Shown here: positions 52,580-61,666 of the stretch, piece by piece
Layout of the letters: the number at the start of each line of letters is the position of its first letter
Position numbering within the stretch: position 1 is the stretch's first letter
Source: Ciceribacter sichuanensis
GTDB lineage: Bacteria > Pseudomonadota > Alphaproteobacteria > Rhizobiales > Rhizobiaceae
Length of the DNA: 64,000 bases
Assembly: GCF_024055605.1 (NCBI RefSeq)
Contig: NZ_JAMXLX010000004.1
Span: 124,001 to 188,000, forward strand
Reading direction: 5' to 3'
The notes under the pieces: model-generated
Told to the model about the DNA's origin: nothing
What the model saw: only the letters and a program-made list of their open reading frames with translations
The model's database searches: none
Translations under genes and position numbers: made by a program

Positions 52580-52954
52580 TCAGGCGATGACCGTCTCGTC
52601 TTCGACCGGAGCCTCGGGAGCATTCTTCTTGATGGATTCGGCGCAGTTTTTTGCGCTGGACTTCGACGAGTAGGTCTCGGACCGGACCATGATCTCGCCG
52701 TTCGATGCCCGGAAGCGGACGAAGGTTTCGCCGTTCTTCGCCTCATCGATTTCGAAGCGATAGCCGCTGCCGGTTTCTTCCTTCGTCAGGTCGACAATGG
52801 CCGCGTCGGGGGCGTTCTTCTTGATCGAGTCGATGCAATTCTTGGCGCTTGCCTTGGATGCGTAGTTTTCAGACCAGACCATGACTTCCGAATTGTAGAC
52901 GAACTGGATGCGGAAAGCGCCCTTTTCATTCTTCAAGATCTTGAACTTGTGCAT
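52580..52954 (-). CDS. DUF1508/YegP-like protein with two repeats
   Basis: The 124-residue product consists of two similar DUF1508 units (about residues 4-50 and 62-108). Each has F-x-x-R-F/Q-x-x-x-S-x-x-I/V-M-V-x-S-E-x-Y followed by S-x-x-S-A-K-N-C and a SIKKNAP end. Such proteins are small cytoplasmic proteins of unknown function, and YegP is the E. coli member. The ATG at 52952-52954 has GGAGG five bases upstream. The first unit carries Y-N-S where the second has A-S-N, so the copies have diverged. Confidence 0.87.
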   Translation of the reverse strand: MHKFKILKNEKGAFRIQFVYNSEVMVWSENYASKASAKNCIDSIKKNAPDAAIVDLTKEETGSGYRFEIDEAKNGETFVRFRASNGEIMVRSETYSSKSSAKNCAESIKKNAPEAPVEDETVIA

Positions 52955-53178
52955 GTTTCCTCCGGACACCGACGTCGGCGCTGCTTTCGCCCGACAACTG
53001 TCAAGAATACTTAGAATGCAATTTGAGGAAGCACAAGATGCATGGCTACGCGTCGATCGGTCGAATGCGATCCGTACGGTTAGGAGGCTGGAAAGCCTGT
53101 AACCACGCTTCCCCTCTTCGTTAAGGCCTCGCTCAGTTTTGCCGGCCAGTGTCGCGCCGGAAACTGAAGAGGAAGATC

Positions 53179-54189
53179 ATGCGGGCAATGATGAAGCGGG
53201 ACGCGGCGAACACGAATTCCATCTGGGGAGTGCTGACGGGAATGGCGGGCGCGCTGGCGCTTCTTGCCGCCACGCCTGCCTTTGCCTGGACCCAAGCGGA
53301 GATCGACGCCGCGATCGCCACACTCGACACGCCGGAAGCCCGGCTTTGCCCCGAATCGAACGGCTCGAAGCTCGAGCTTCCCTACGAGATCAAGGACATC
53401 AACGGCGATGCCATCGACGAGATCATCGTTCATCAGCAGGCGAGCGGCGCTGCCAGCTGTTTCGGCCATGCCGGCTCTGAAATCAGCCTGCTGATTTCCG
53501 ACGGCAAGGGCGGCTGGACCGACACCTTCGGGTTCCCCGGTTCCGATCTCGCCTTCCATCCGCGCACCGATAGCGACTGGCCGGATGTCGAGATCCTCGG
53601 CCCCGGTTTCTGCTTTCCCGTCTGGCGTTACCATGAGGGCAGCTACGGCATCTGGCGCACCTGCGAGGACGGAAAGCTCGTCTATGCCGAGGGACTGCGC
53701 GACAACGCCGTGCCGAGCGGGTTGGCGAGTGGTGTGGCGAAGCCGAAACCGGCGAGCCATTCGGGCGGAAACGGCATTGGCACGCTCTCTCCGGTCGAGG
53801 TGATCGACGTCGCCTCCCTCGATGGCATTCCCTATGACCACAACGGCTCCATCATGATCGTCGACGGCGCGAAGGGCGTCATCGTCTATGACCATCCCAA
53901 GAACTCGATCGCCGGCACCGTGAAGCGCGGCACCGTGCTCTTCCGCGGCAAGCCCTGGGACATGAACAATCCCGACGGCGCCTCGATCGACGGCGTTGCC
54001 CACACCTTCAAGAAGGGATGCGACGCGACCGAATATCCCGTGCGCGGCCGCTACCACGTCATGTACGGCATGTCTCAGTTCACGCTGGAAGGAGCGGCCC
54101 CGATCCGCTCCAAGACCAACTGCGACATCACCGGCCACTCCATGACCAGCGGTAATGCCAGGCTGAAGTTCGATATCGCCTGGGATTGA
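53179..54189 (+). CDS. Exported protein of unknown function
   Basis: The 336-residue product has a signal peptide with a long n-region and cleavage near PAFA-WTQAE (about residue 37). The mature part contains DINGDAIDEIIVH (about 75-90), which resembles a calcium-binding FG-GAP-like loop, and several cysteines (CPES, CFGHAG, FCFPVW, TCEDG, KKGCDA, TNCDI) suited to disulfides. I do not recognise a family. The ATG at 53179 has GAGGA six bases upstream. It appears to be a single gene. Confidence 0.7.
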   Translation: MRAMMKRDAANTNSIWGVLTGMAGALALLAATPAFAWTQAEIDAAIATLDTPEARLCPESNGSKLELPYEIKDINGDAIDEIIVHQQASGAASCFGHAGSEISLLISDGKGGWTDTFGFPGSDLAFHPRTDSDWPDVEILGPGFCFPVWRYHEGSYGIWRTCEDGKLVYAEGLRDNAVPSGLASGVAKPKPASHSGGNGIGTLSPVEVIDVASLDGIPYDHNGSIMIVDGAKGVIVYDHPKNSIAGTVKRGTVLFRGKPWDMNNPDGASIDGVAHTFKKGCDATEYPVRGRYHVMYGMSQFTLEGAAPIRSKTNCDITGHSMTSGNARLKFDIAWD

Positions 54190-54226
54190 GGGACGTTGGA
54201 AAAGGGCGTGCGTTGAACCGCGCCCG

Positions 54227-54526
54227 TCAAAAGCCCTGAAAGAGGAAATCGGTGGCGGCTATGATATCGTCGGCCTTGTCGGAGAGATCGGCGACTTGTT
54301 CGCCGATTTCGCTTGCGGGCAGAGTTGCGATGAACTCAGTCAGCATAACACAGATGACGCCCTCAATTTCGAACCGGGGATTGAGCCGAGCAACATATTT
54401 GCTGATCAGATGCAAGCTTACGACCGGTGCGACCACGCGGGTCTCAAGATTGTCGAGCAGATTGCTCTGGAGATCGATGACAAGCGATCTGTCGTTCTTC
54501 AGTCGATAGACCTTGAAACGGGCCAT
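54227..54526 (-). CDS. ccdB: CcdB-family toxin
   Basis: The 99-residue product matches CcdB along its whole length: RFKVYRLKNDRSLVIDLQSNLLD at the N-terminus (written in family order), VVAPVVSLHLISKYVARLNPRF in the middle, and the conserved end FIATLPASEIGEQVADLS, ending FLFQGF. CcdB poisons DNA gyrase when not bound by CcdA. The start is in a TGATG junction with the ccdA stop. Length and C-terminal residues are intact, so it may be active. Confidence 0.88.
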   Translation of the reverse strand: MARFKVYRLKNDRSLVIDLQSNLLDNLETRVVAPVVSLHLISKYVARLNPRFEIEGVICVMLTEFIATLPASEIGEQVADLSDKADDIIAATDFLFQGF

Positions 54527-54756
54527 CAGAACTGCCGATATTTCGCCAGCGGCAGACCGTGTTTTTCCACATATTCGTTTGCGGCCCGGATCGCGTCTGC
54601 ATTCTCGATCCGCCAGCGCCGTTCCTTTTCGGCCTTGATCGCCTGCGCGATACCCTCCTCGGCGGCATGCGACACGTCGATCGAAAGATCGCGGGCTTCC
54701 GCGATCAGCGACTGATCCAAGGGAACTGCGGCAGTCTTTCTCGGCTGGGAAGCCAT
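54526..54756 (-). CDS. ccdA: CcdA-family antitoxin
   Basis: The 76-residue product has an N-terminal ribbon-helix-helix DNA-binding part (VPLDQSLIAEARDLSIDVS) and a C-terminal toxin-binding tail (RRWRIENADAIRAANEYVEKHG). These are typical of CcdA, which binds CcdB and represses its own operon. The second of two adjacent ATGs (54754-54756) is chosen because GGAG lies six bases before it. It overlaps the ccdB start. The pair sits downstream of lepA on the same strand. Confidence 0.87.
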   Translation of the reverse strand: MASQPRKTAAVPLDQSLIAEARDLSIDVSHAAEEGIAQAIKAEKERRWRIENADAIRAANEYVEKHGLPLAKYRQF

Positions 54757-54814
54757 GGCCATCTCCGGTGCAACAGAGCCAAGGATAAGCCTTGCTGGCC
54801 CGGACGGAAAGCCC

Positions 54815-56638
54815 TCAGTCGTCCTTCATCTTCAGGGCGGCGATGAAGGCTTCCTGCGGGATGTCGACCTTGCCGAACTGGCGCATGCGCTTCTTGCCTT
54901 CCTTCTGCTTGTCCAGAAGTTTGCGCTTGCGGGTGGCGTCGCCGCCGTAGCACTTCGCGGTCACGTCCTTGCGCATGGCGGAGATGGTTTCGCGGGCGAT
55001 GACGTTGCCGCCGATGGCCGCCTGGATCGGGATCTTGAACATGTGCCGCGGGATCAGGTCCTTCAGCTTTTCGCACATGTCGCGTCCGCGCTTTTCTGCA
55101 GCCGAACGGTGGACCAGCATCGACAGCGCGTCGACCGGCTCGCCATTGACCATGATCGACATCTTCACGAGGTTGCCCTCGCGATAGCCGTGCAGGTGGT
55201 AGTCGAACGAGGCATAGCCCTTCGAGATCGACTTCAGGCGGTCGTAGAAGTCGAACACCACTTCGTTGAGCGGCAGTTCGTAGGAGAGCATGGCGCGCTT
55301 GCCGACATAGGTCAGTTCCGTCTGGATGCCGCGGCGATCCTGGCAGAGCTTGAGAATGCCGCCGAGATAATCGTCCGGCGTCAGGATCGTCGCCTTGATC
55401 CACGGTTCGCGGATTTCAGCGATCTTCACGACATCCGGCATGTCGGCCGGATTGTGCAGTTCGCGCTCCGTGCCGTCGGTCATGGTCAACTGGTAGACGA
55501 CCGAAGGAGCGGTTGCGATCAGGTCGAGGTCGAATTCGCGCTCGAGACGTTCCTGGATGATTTCCAGATGCAGGAGGCCGAGGAAGCCGCAGCGGAAGCC
55601 GAAGCCGAGCGCTGCCGAGCTTTCCATTTCGAAGGAGAACGAAGCGTCGTTGAGGCGCAGCTTGCCCATGGCGGCACGCAGGTCTTCGAAGTCCGCGGCA
55701 TCGACCGGGAAGAGACCGCAGAACACCACCGGCTGGGCCGGCTTGAAGCCCGGAAGGGCGTGTGCCGTCGGGCGCTTGTCTTCGGTGATGGTATCGCCGA
55801 CGCGGGTATCGGCCACTTCCTTGATCGAGGCGGTGATGAAGCCGATCTCGCCGGGGCCGAGGCTGTCGACATTGACCATCTTCGGTGTCAGCACGCCGAC
55901 ACGTTCGATTGTGTACTTGGCGTCCGTGCCCATCATGCGGATCGTCTGGCCCTTGGTCAGGACGCCGTCGAGGATGCGCACCAGAACCATGACGCCGAGA
56001 TAGGTGTCGTACCAGCTATCGACCAGAAGCGCCTTCAGTGGACCTTTGTCGCCAAGCTCGCTCTTCGGAGGCGGCAGCTTGTGCACGATCGCTTCCAGAA
56101 CATCAGGAATGCCGAGGCCGGTCTTGGCCGAGATCAGCACTGCTTCCGAAGCATCGATGCCGATCACTTCCTCGATCTGTTCCTTGATGCGGTCGGGCTC
56201 CGCCGCCGGCAGGTCGATCTTGTTGAGGACCGTGACGATTTCGTGGTTGTTGTCGATCGCCTGATAGACGTTGGCGAGCGTCTGGGCTTCCACGCCCTGC
56301 GAAGCGTCGACGACGAGCAGCGAGCCTTCGCAGGCCGACAGCGAGCGCGACACTTCATAGGCGAAGTCGACGTGGCCGGGCGTGTCGATGAGGTTCAGGA
56401 TATAGGTGTCGCCGTCATTGGCCTTGTAGTGCAGACGCACCGTCTGGGCCTTGATGGTGATGCCGCGTTCGCGCTCGATATCCATCGAGTCCAGAACCTG
56501 TTCCGACATCTCGCGTTCGGCAAGGCCGCCGGTCAGCTGGATCAGCCGGTCGGCAAGCGTCGACTTTCCATGGTCGATATGCGCGACGATCGAGAAATTG
56601 CGGATATGGTCGAGGGGCGTGCGGTTCTGTGTGCTCAT
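54815..56638 (-). CDS. lepA: Elongation factor 4 (LepA)
   Basis: LepA is a ribosome-associated GTPase that can back-translocate tRNAs and aids translation under stress. The 607-residue product has G1 [10 protein letters not shown]3 DTPGHVDF, G4 NKIDLP and the C-terminal LepA-specific domain with [18 protein letters not shown]. The length is normal for the family (about 600). The ATG at 56636-56638 gives the start [16 protein letters not shown]. The ATG at 56674 in the same frame would add an unconserved leader. Confidence 0.97.
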   Translation of the reverse strand: MSTQNRTPLDHIRNFSIVAHIDHGKSTLADRLIQLTGGLAEREMSEQVLDSMDIERERGITIKAQTVRLHYKANDGDTYILNLIDTPGHVDFAYEVSRSLSACEGSLLVVDASQGVEAQTLANVYQAIDNNHEIVTVLNKIDLPAAEPDRIKEQIEEVIGIDASEAVLISAKTGLGIPDVLEAIVHKLPPPKSELGDKGPLKALLVDSWYDTYLGVMVLVRILDGVLTKGQTIRMMGTDAKYTIERVGVLTPKMVNVDSLGPGEIGFITASIKEVADTRVGDTITEDKRPTAHALPGFKPAQPVVFCGLFPVDAADFEDLRAAMGKLRLNDASFSFEMESSAALGFGFRCGFLGLLHLEIIQERLEREFDLDLIATAPSVVYQLTMTDGTERELHNPADMPDVVKIAEIREPWIKATILTPDDYLGGILKLCQDRRGIQTELTYVGKRAMLSYELPLNEVVFDFYDRLKSISKGYASFDYHLHGYREGNLVKMSIMVNGEPVDALSMLVHRSAAEKRGRDMCEKLKDLIPRHMFKIPIQAAIGGNVIARETISAMRKDVTAKCYGGDATRKRKLLDKQKEGKKRMRQFGKVDIPQEAFIAALKMKDD

Positions 56639-56698
56639 GGCTTGCGCATATAGCAGCGGTAGCGAAACCCGCAAAGGGGAAAGAATGCGCCGGCAGGA

Positions 56699-57985
56699 CT
56701 ATCTTTCCCCTTGCGGGCCGGGGGCTGCAGCCGGTTTTCCCTCATTCTCCGCCGTCTCGATCAGTGCTCCGGCATGGGGAACCTGCGCGCTCATCAATTC
56801 GAAGCTTTCCGCGTCGCTGGCCGGAACGGGCGCACGGACCCGGACGCGGGCCACCACGAAGAGGCCGTAGGCCGCTGCAACGAGGATCGCGCCGTAAATG
56901 AAGGTCTGTTCGCCGAGCACCGGCGTCAGCGTCGTGACCAGAAGCGGGACGAACACGGCGGACGCCGACCATGCAAGCAGCATGGTGGACGAAAGCGACA
57001 CGAAATCCTCCGGCGCCGTGCGGTCGTTGGCGTGCGCATTGGCGATCGAATAGACGGTTTCGACGGAGCCCGCGAAAATCGAGAAGATCAGCATCAGAAG
57101 GACAAAGTGCGAGAAGGGCACGACGAGCGCCGCAAGTCCGACCACGACGATGAGCCCGGCAGTGAGGAGCAGCACCAGACGCCGGTCGATCCGGTCCGAT
57201 ACGATGCCCATGGGATACTGGATGAAGACGATGCCGAACTGCATGACGAACATCAGCAGCGCCACGTCCTGCTGGCCGACCCCGTTGCCGGCGGCATAGA
57301 TCGGCGCAAAGCCCTGCACCATCATCGAAAGCCCGCCTGCGGCGAGAACGCCGACGAGGCCGACCGGCGATGCACGCCACGCCATCTTCACGTCGACGCT
57401 GACATGCGCCGGCGGCGGTGGATTGGGCAGGCGCGTCAGGCCGATGGGCAGTATGGCGATGGCCGTGAAGGCGACGGCGATCAGCGGAACGACATTGCCA
57501 GTGACCGGCATCTGCCCGAACACCCAGGCGCCGAGTCCCAACCCGAAGATATAGATCATGTAGAAGGCAGACATCGCCTTGCCGCGCCAGGAATTGGCGG
57601 CGGCATGGTTGAGCCAGCTCTGCGAGATGATGAAGTTGACATTGCCGGCCACGCCGTAAAGACCGCGGGCGAAGATCCAGGCCAGTGGATCGAGACCGAA
57701 GCCGACCGTGACCCAACTCAGCACCACCAACGCCATGGAGCAGGCGAAAACGCGCGCATGTCCGACCCGGCGGATCAGCGGTCCCGTGATGAAGCAGCCG
57801 ATCAGGCCGCCGGCAGCCGATGCCGTCACCGCCGCACCCGCCGACCACGACGGCGCATCCGTCGTCGACAGCATGAAGGGAATATAGGCGAACATCATGC
57901 CGTTGCCGATGGCGACCACGCACATCGAGGCGATGATGCTGAAGATGGAAATGAGAGAGGCGTTGTGGGCCGGATGCTCGGACAT
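56699..57985 (-). CDS. Major facilitator superfamily transporter
   Basis: The 428-residue product has twelve predicted helices, the MFS loop 2-3 type segment ITGPLIRRVGHARVF, and a repeat of it in the second half (GIVSDRIDRRLVLL). The pattern resembles the YcaD/sugar-type MFS group. The substrate is unknown. The ATG at 57983-57985 gives MSEHPAHNASL before the first helix, without a strong Shine-Dalgarno; the open frame reaches 58051. The C-terminal tail of about 45 residues is polar. Confidence 0.85.
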   Translation of the reverse strand: MSEHPAHNASLISIFSIIASMCVVAIGNGMMFAYIPFMLSTTDAPSWSAGAAVTASAAGGLIGCFITGPLIRRVGHARVFACSMALVVLSWVTVGFGLDPLAWIFARGLYGVAGNVNFIISQSWLNHAAANSWRGKAMSAFYMIYIFGLGLGAWVFGQMPVTGNVVPLIAVAFTAIAILPIGLTRLPNPPPPAHVSVDVKMAWRASPVGLVGVLAAGGLSMMVQGFAPIYAAGNGVGQQDVALLMFVMQFGIVFIQYPMGIVSDRIDRRLVLLLTAGLIVVVGLAALVVPFSHFVLLMLIFSIFAGSVETVYSIANAHANDRTAPEDFVSLSSTMLLAWSASAVFVPLLVTTLTPVLGEQTFIYGAILVAAAYGLFVVARVRVRAPVPASDAESFELMSAQVPHAGALIETAENEGKPAAAPGPQGER

Positions 57986-58167
57986 GAAATCTGCGCTGGA
58001 TGGGCTGGAAAGGATCGAATCGTCGAAGCCGGGATAGCCAGCGCGATACACTACTGATTAGGGGCAGGATTGCGGCAAGGCAAGCGCGGGCTGCGGCGCG
58101 TTCGCGACAGGAAACGTCATGACAGGCATCAGCGCTGCGCAGGTGCAGCGGTCCCCGCCGTTGGGGT

Positions 58168-58758
58168 TCAGCGGATGTCGCGGATCCAGAAGGAGAGGGG
58201 TTTCGGGCTTTCCGAGGTTTCGTCGAGATCCCGCCAGGAGAACGTGGTCCGAAGCTCGGGGTGATGCGTGTAGCCGCGTTTTGCCCAGAAACCGTTGAGG
58301 GGCACGTAATCCGCAGGCCGGCGCGGATGGTTGACCGGCCGCTCGACCGCGCAGAAGGTGCAGAAGGAAAGGGCAAGTTTTCTGGCCTGCGCCTCGCGTC
58401 CCTCGAAGAATTTCACCCCGATGCCGCGCCCTCGGTAGCTGGAGAGAAGCACACTTTCACCGAAATAGAAGAAGTCCTGCGGGTCATGCCCGGTGGCGAT
58501 GAACGGTGCCTTCACCTCGTCGGTTTCAGCCGTCATAGGCATGCCGGTCGCCGCGCCGACGACCCTTTCGTCGTCGAAGGCCAGCACGAAAACCGAGCCT
58601 TCCGACTTCGCGTAGGTCGCCAGATACTTGTGCTCATAGGCGGGGTCGCCGTCATAGAGATAGGGGAAATCGCGGAAGACGGTGATCCGAAGCCGGGCCA
58701 GGTCGTCAAAGAAGGGGCTGGCGTCGCTGCCCGAAAAGGATTTGATTTCCAGAGTCAT
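58168..58758 (-). CDS. GNAT-family acetyltransferase
   Basis: The 196-residue product has a GNAT acetyl-CoA site, SSYRGRGIGVKFFEGREAQA (about residues 105-125), preceded by VVGAATGMPM in the core sheet. A cysteine-bearing SFCTFCAVER strand follows. The acceptor is unknown. The start at 58756-58758 diverges from the NTF2-like gene at 58840, leaving 81 bases for two promoters. The longer open frame to 59484 is antisense shadow. Confidence 0.85.
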   Translation of the reverse strand: MTLEIKSFSGSDASPFFDDLARLRITVFRDFPYLYDGDPAYEHKYLATYAKSEGSVFVLAFDDERVVGAATGMPMTAETDEVKAPFIATGHDPQDFFYFGESVLLSSYRGRGIGVKFFEGREAQARKLALSFCTFCAVERPVNHPRRPADYVPLNGFWAKRGYTHHPELRTTFSWRDLDETSESPKPLSFWIRDIR

Positions 58759-58839
58759 AGATTGTCTTCTAACGGTTTGGAGGCGTTTATAACGTCTCGA
58801 ATCATTCGATCCAAGTTTGCATATGCCAGGGAGTTCTGC

Positions 58840-59241
58840 ATGACCGCCGCCGACACCATCCGCGCCTATTACGATGCCTTCAACGCCCAGGACATGGAGC
58901 GCTTCCTGGCGCTTCTGACCGACGATGTTGCCCACGACATCAACCAGGGCGACCGGCAGATCGGCAAGGAGACCTTCGCAAAGTTCATGGACCACATGAA
59001 CCGTTGCTACAAGGAAACGCTGACCGACATGGTCATCATGACAAGCGAGGACGGCACTCGGGGCGCTGCCGAATTCATCGTCAACGGCGAATATCTCGCG
59101 ACCGACGAAGGACTGCCGGAAGCCAACGGCCAAACCTACAAGCTGCCGGCCGGCGCCTTCTTCGAACTGAAGGACGGCAAGGTTGCCCGCATCTCCAACT
59201 ACTACAGCCTCCCGGACTGGATCCGTCAGGTTCAGGGCTGA
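58840..59241 (+). CDS. NTF2/SnoaL-like (ketosteroid-isomerase-related) protein
   Basis: The 133-residue product has the NTF2-like cone fold pattern: an N-terminal helix IRAYYDAFNAQDMERFLALLTDDV, then DINQGDRQIGKETFAKFMDHM, and a C-terminal sheet FFELKDGKVARISNYYSL. Members include isomerases, hydrolases and binding proteins, and the role here is not assigned. CAGGGAG lies about six bases before the ATG. A terminator follows. Confidence 0.85.
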   Translation: MTAADTIRAYYDAFNAQDMERFLALLTDDVAHDINQGDRQIGKETFAKFMDHMNRCYKETLTDMVIMTSEDGTRGAAEFIVNGEYLATDEGLPEANGQTYKLPAGAFFELKDGKVARISNYYSLPDWIRQVQG

Positions 59242-59275
59242 ACGGGCAGGCGCCGGGTTATATCGGCACTCATCG

Positions 59276-59309
59276 AAGGGCGGGCGGTCATTGTGACCTC
59301 CGCCTTTTT
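59276..59309 (+). terminator. Terminator after the NTF2-like gene
   Basis: An imperfect hairpin, AAGG-CGG-GGTCA on the left and TGACC-CCG-CCTT on the right with small bulges, is followed by a T-run at 59305-59309. It lies about 35 bases after the stop and separates the gene from the XRE-cupin regulator. Confidence 0.75.
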
Positions 59310-59333
59310 GTTTGTCGCTTGACTCCAGTATAT

Positions 59334-59348
59334 GAGAAATGCATTCTC
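59334..59348 (+). promoter_or_regulatory. Dyad at the start of the XRE-cupin gene
   Basis: GAGAA at 59334-59338 and TTCTC at 59344-59348 flank ATGCA, making a 15-base dyad. It includes the first in-frame ATG of the regulator gene (59339). A TTGACT element lies at 59319-59324. The placement suits autorepression by the downstream regulator, an inference only. Confidence 0.4.
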
Positions 59349-59353
59349 TAATA

Positions 59354-59932
59354 ATGGAATCAATGGATGCATATTTCGAGAAGACGGTCGGAGAGCGGGT
59401 GAAGCGCCTCCGGGGTGAGTGCAACCTGACGCTCGACCAGTTGGCCGAGCTTTCCGGCGTCAGCCGGGCGATGATCTCCCGCATCGAGCGTGCCGAGGCA
59501 AGTCCGACAGCGGCTCTGCTGGCACGGCTTTGCTCGGCGCTTGGTGTTTCTCTCTCGGTTTTCTTTGCAAGCGCAGGGCCGGAGCCCTCACCGATCGCCC
59601 GACGAGAGGACCAGCCGATCTGGCGCGATCCGGAAAGTGGTTACCTCCGCCGCGCCGTCTCGCCCGGCGGCACCGGTTCGCGGGTGGATGTGGTCGAGGT
59701 GGAGTTTCCGCCCGGTGCCGAAGTGCGTTTCGAGGGGCAACAGGCCAGCCGCGTCCAGTGGCAGCATGTCTGGCTGTTCGAAGGCGAGATGGAACTGACG
59801 GTCGGCGAGACGATCTACACGCTTCGGCCCGGAGACTGCGTCTTCATGAATGTCGGCGATGTCCACGGCTTTCGCAACGCCACCTCGAAACCCGCCCGCT
59901 ATGCCGTCGTCATCGACCTCGGCCACCGATAA
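59354..59932 (+). CDS. XRE-family regulator with C-terminal cupin domain
   Basis: The product (about 192 residues) has an N-terminal helix-turn-helix (LTLDQLAELSGVSRAMISRIERAEASPT) and a C-terminal cupin domain with PPGAEVRFEG and LRPGDCVFMNVGDVHGFRN, which senses a small ligand. This is the HipB/PuuR-like architecture used for local metabolic control. Three in-frame ATGs (59339, 59354, 59363) occur and none has a clear Shine-Dalgarno; the second is chosen because the first lies inside a dyad. A GNAT gene follows 24 bases later and probably shares the transcript. Confidence 0.83.
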   Translation: MESMDAYFEKTVGERVKRLRGECNLTLDQLAELSGVSRAMISRIERAEASPTAALLARLCSALGVSLSVFFASAGPEPSPIARREDQPIWRDPESGYLRRAVSPGGTGSRVDVVEVEFPPGAEVRFEGQQASRVQWQHVWLFEGEMELTVGETIYTLRPGDCVFMNVGDVHGFRNATSKPARYAVVIDLGHR

Positions 59933-59956
59933 TTCCTGCCTCCCGGAGATGCTCCC

Positions 59957-60475
59957 ATGGTCACGATCCGCATGCTCGACGAACAACAGGCGCTTGCCGC
60001 CCTGCCGGACCTTTGCGAGGTGCTGGCGGATTGCGTCGAGGGCGGCGCTTCCGTGGGCTTCATGTCGCCATTTACGCCGGAAGATGGCGAACTCTACTGG
60101 CGGGGCGTGGCCGCGGCCGTCGGCCGGCGTGAAGTTCTGCTCTTCGTCGCCGAGGTGGACGGTCGCGTCAGCGGCACGGTGCAGATCGGCTTTGCCTTGA
60201 AGCCGAACCAGCCGCACCGCGCCGACCTGATGAAGCTGCTCGTGCATCGCCGCGCGCGCGGCCTTGGCCTGTCGAAGCTGCTGATGCAGGCGGCGGAAGC
60301 GGAGACTGCGAAGCAGGGCCGCAGCCTGCTGGTGCTCGACACCGCGACCGGGGAACTGGCCGAGCAGATCTACGAAAAGCTCGGCTGGACCAGAAGCGGT
60401 GTCATTCCCGACTACGCGCTCTTCCCCGATGGCCGCTACTGCGACACCACCTTCTTCTGGAAGCGCGTCGGCTGA
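59957..60475 (+). CDS. GNAT-family acetyltransferase
   Basis: The 172-residue product has the acetyl-CoA loop HRRARGLGLSKLLMQAAE (about residues 95-112) and the C-terminal YEKLGWTRSGVIPDYALFPDG segment typical of small-molecule GNATs. It follows the XRE-cupin regulator by 24 bases with GGAG eight bases before its ATG, so the regulator probably controls it. Its stop is 4 bases from the end of a convergent hydrolase gene. Confidence 0.87.
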   Translation: MVTIRMLDEQQALAALPDLCEVLADCVEGGASVGFMSPFTPEDGELYWRGVAAAVGRREVLLFVAEVDGRVSGTVQIGFALKPNQPHRADLMKLLVHRRARGLGLSKLLMQAAEAETAKQGRSLLVLDTATGELAEQIYEKLGWTRSGVIPDYALFPDGRYCDTTFFWKRVG

Positions 60476-60479
60476 AGGC

Positions 60480-61544
60480 TCATTGTCCGGCCTGCAGCGT
60501 GCGTTCGAAGGCGGAGACGATCAGGCCCGTCAGTTCCTCGTGGATGCTCGCGCGCGATCTCTTCGGGTTCTCATTGCAGATCGGGTCGGGTTCGCCGATG
60601 GATGCCAGGAAACCGGCGGCACCCGGCTTGCAGACAGGCAGGAAGCTGAAATGATCGGAATTGTCCACCTGCGCATAGCTGGCATTTGGCACCTGCTTCG
60701 CCAGGTTATCCGATAGCACCGCGACCGGGATTTCGCCCGCGCTGCCGAGATTGATGAAGGTCAGCGGAATGTCTATGGCCTCCACGCTTTCCGGTTTGAA
60801 CACGGTGGCAAGGCCCGGATCGACCAGCACGGCCGAGACGATGCGCGGATCGCGGTTCGATTGTTCGAAGCGGGTCCGGTCGATCGTGCGCAGATCCAGC
60901 TTTTCCACCGTGACCTCCTCATTGTCGGCAAAGCCGCGCCCGCCACGGAACCATCGGCAATCCATCATTTCGGGATAGGTGTCGCAATAACGGGCAAAGG
61001 CATCGAGATCGGCGCGCGCGCCGGCAAGTTCCATCGCCGTGCTGCCCCCGAGAGAGAAGCCGAGGACGCCGATGCGATCCGGGTCGATGGCGGCTTCGAA
61101 GCGGCTGTCGGCGGTCAATGCAGTGATGATCTCCGAAAGATCCTGGGTGCGTTCCCAGATCTTCGGTGTGGCGGCAGGCGTGGAATCGCCGCTTGTGGTG
61201 CCGGGATGGTTGGGGCCGGCGACGATAAAGCCGGCCGCTGCGAGCTGCGTGGCGATCCACGCCATGCCCTCGACGCGGGACCCGGAGCCATGGGACAGGA
61301 GCACGAGCGGAAAGCGGCCCTGCCTGATGGAGCCGTTCCTCAAGGCGGGAGATCCCTCGAAGATGCGGTTCTCGCCGGCGATCATCTCTTCGCCGCCACC
61401 CGTGGATGGATACCAGACGGTGACCGCCAGCGAGCGGTCTCGCTCGGGTGAAACCACGCTGATCTTTTGGATGCCGACCGTCTCGCCGGAGAAGGCTGGG
61501 GTAACGGTTAGAAGGAAGGCAAGGAGGGAAAGTTTCAGTCGCAT
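60480..61544 (-). CDS. Secreted alpha/beta hydrolase (PAF-acetylhydrolase/dienelactone-hydrolase type)
   Basis: The 354-residue product has a signal peptide ending TPAFS-GETV (about residue 19). The oxyanion segment VLLSHGSGS is followed by the nucleophile elbow GVLGFSLGGSTA and a late histidine in NSDHFSF. It should be a periplasmic esterase or lipase-like enzyme, but the substrate is unknown. The ATG at 61542-61544 has GAGG six to seven bases upstream. The open frame to 61772 crosses the MFS gene and is not coding there. Confidence 0.82.
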   Translation of the reverse strand: MRLKLSLLAFLLTVTPAFSGETVGIQKISVVSPERDRSLAVTVWYPSTGGGEEMIAGENRIFEGSPALRNGSIRQGRFPLVLLSHGSGSRVEGMAWIATQLAAAGFIVAGPNHPGTTSGDSTPAATPKIWERTQDLSEIITALTADSRFEAAIDPDRIGVLGFSLGGSTAMELAGARADLDAFARYCDTYPEMMDCRWFRGGRGFADNEEVTVEKLDLRTIDRTRFEQSNRDPRIVSAVLVDPGLATVFKPESVEAIDIPLTFINLGSAGEIPVAVLSDNLAKQVPNASYAQVDNSDHFSFLPVCKPGAAGFLASIGEPDPICNENPKRSRASIHEELTGLIVSAFERTLQAGQ

Positions 61545-61610
61545 GGGAGCCTCGTCCTGTTTTGCTGGAGATGGCTCTTTCTTCATGCCGCCGCAGTGTT
61601 TCGCGACCTG

Positions 61611-61642
61611 GATCGCGTTCGAGGGCGTCCCCGAACGCGATC
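61611..61642 (-). terminator. Hairpin after the second MFS gene
   Basis: GATCGCGTTCG at 61611-61621 and CGAACGCGATC at 61632-61642 form a perfect 11-base stem with a 10-base loop. It lies 24 bases beyond the stop of the MFS gene at 61667. No T-run is present. Confidence 0.65.
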
Positions 61643-61666
61643 CTGTCCGCCTGCGATCAAATCCTG

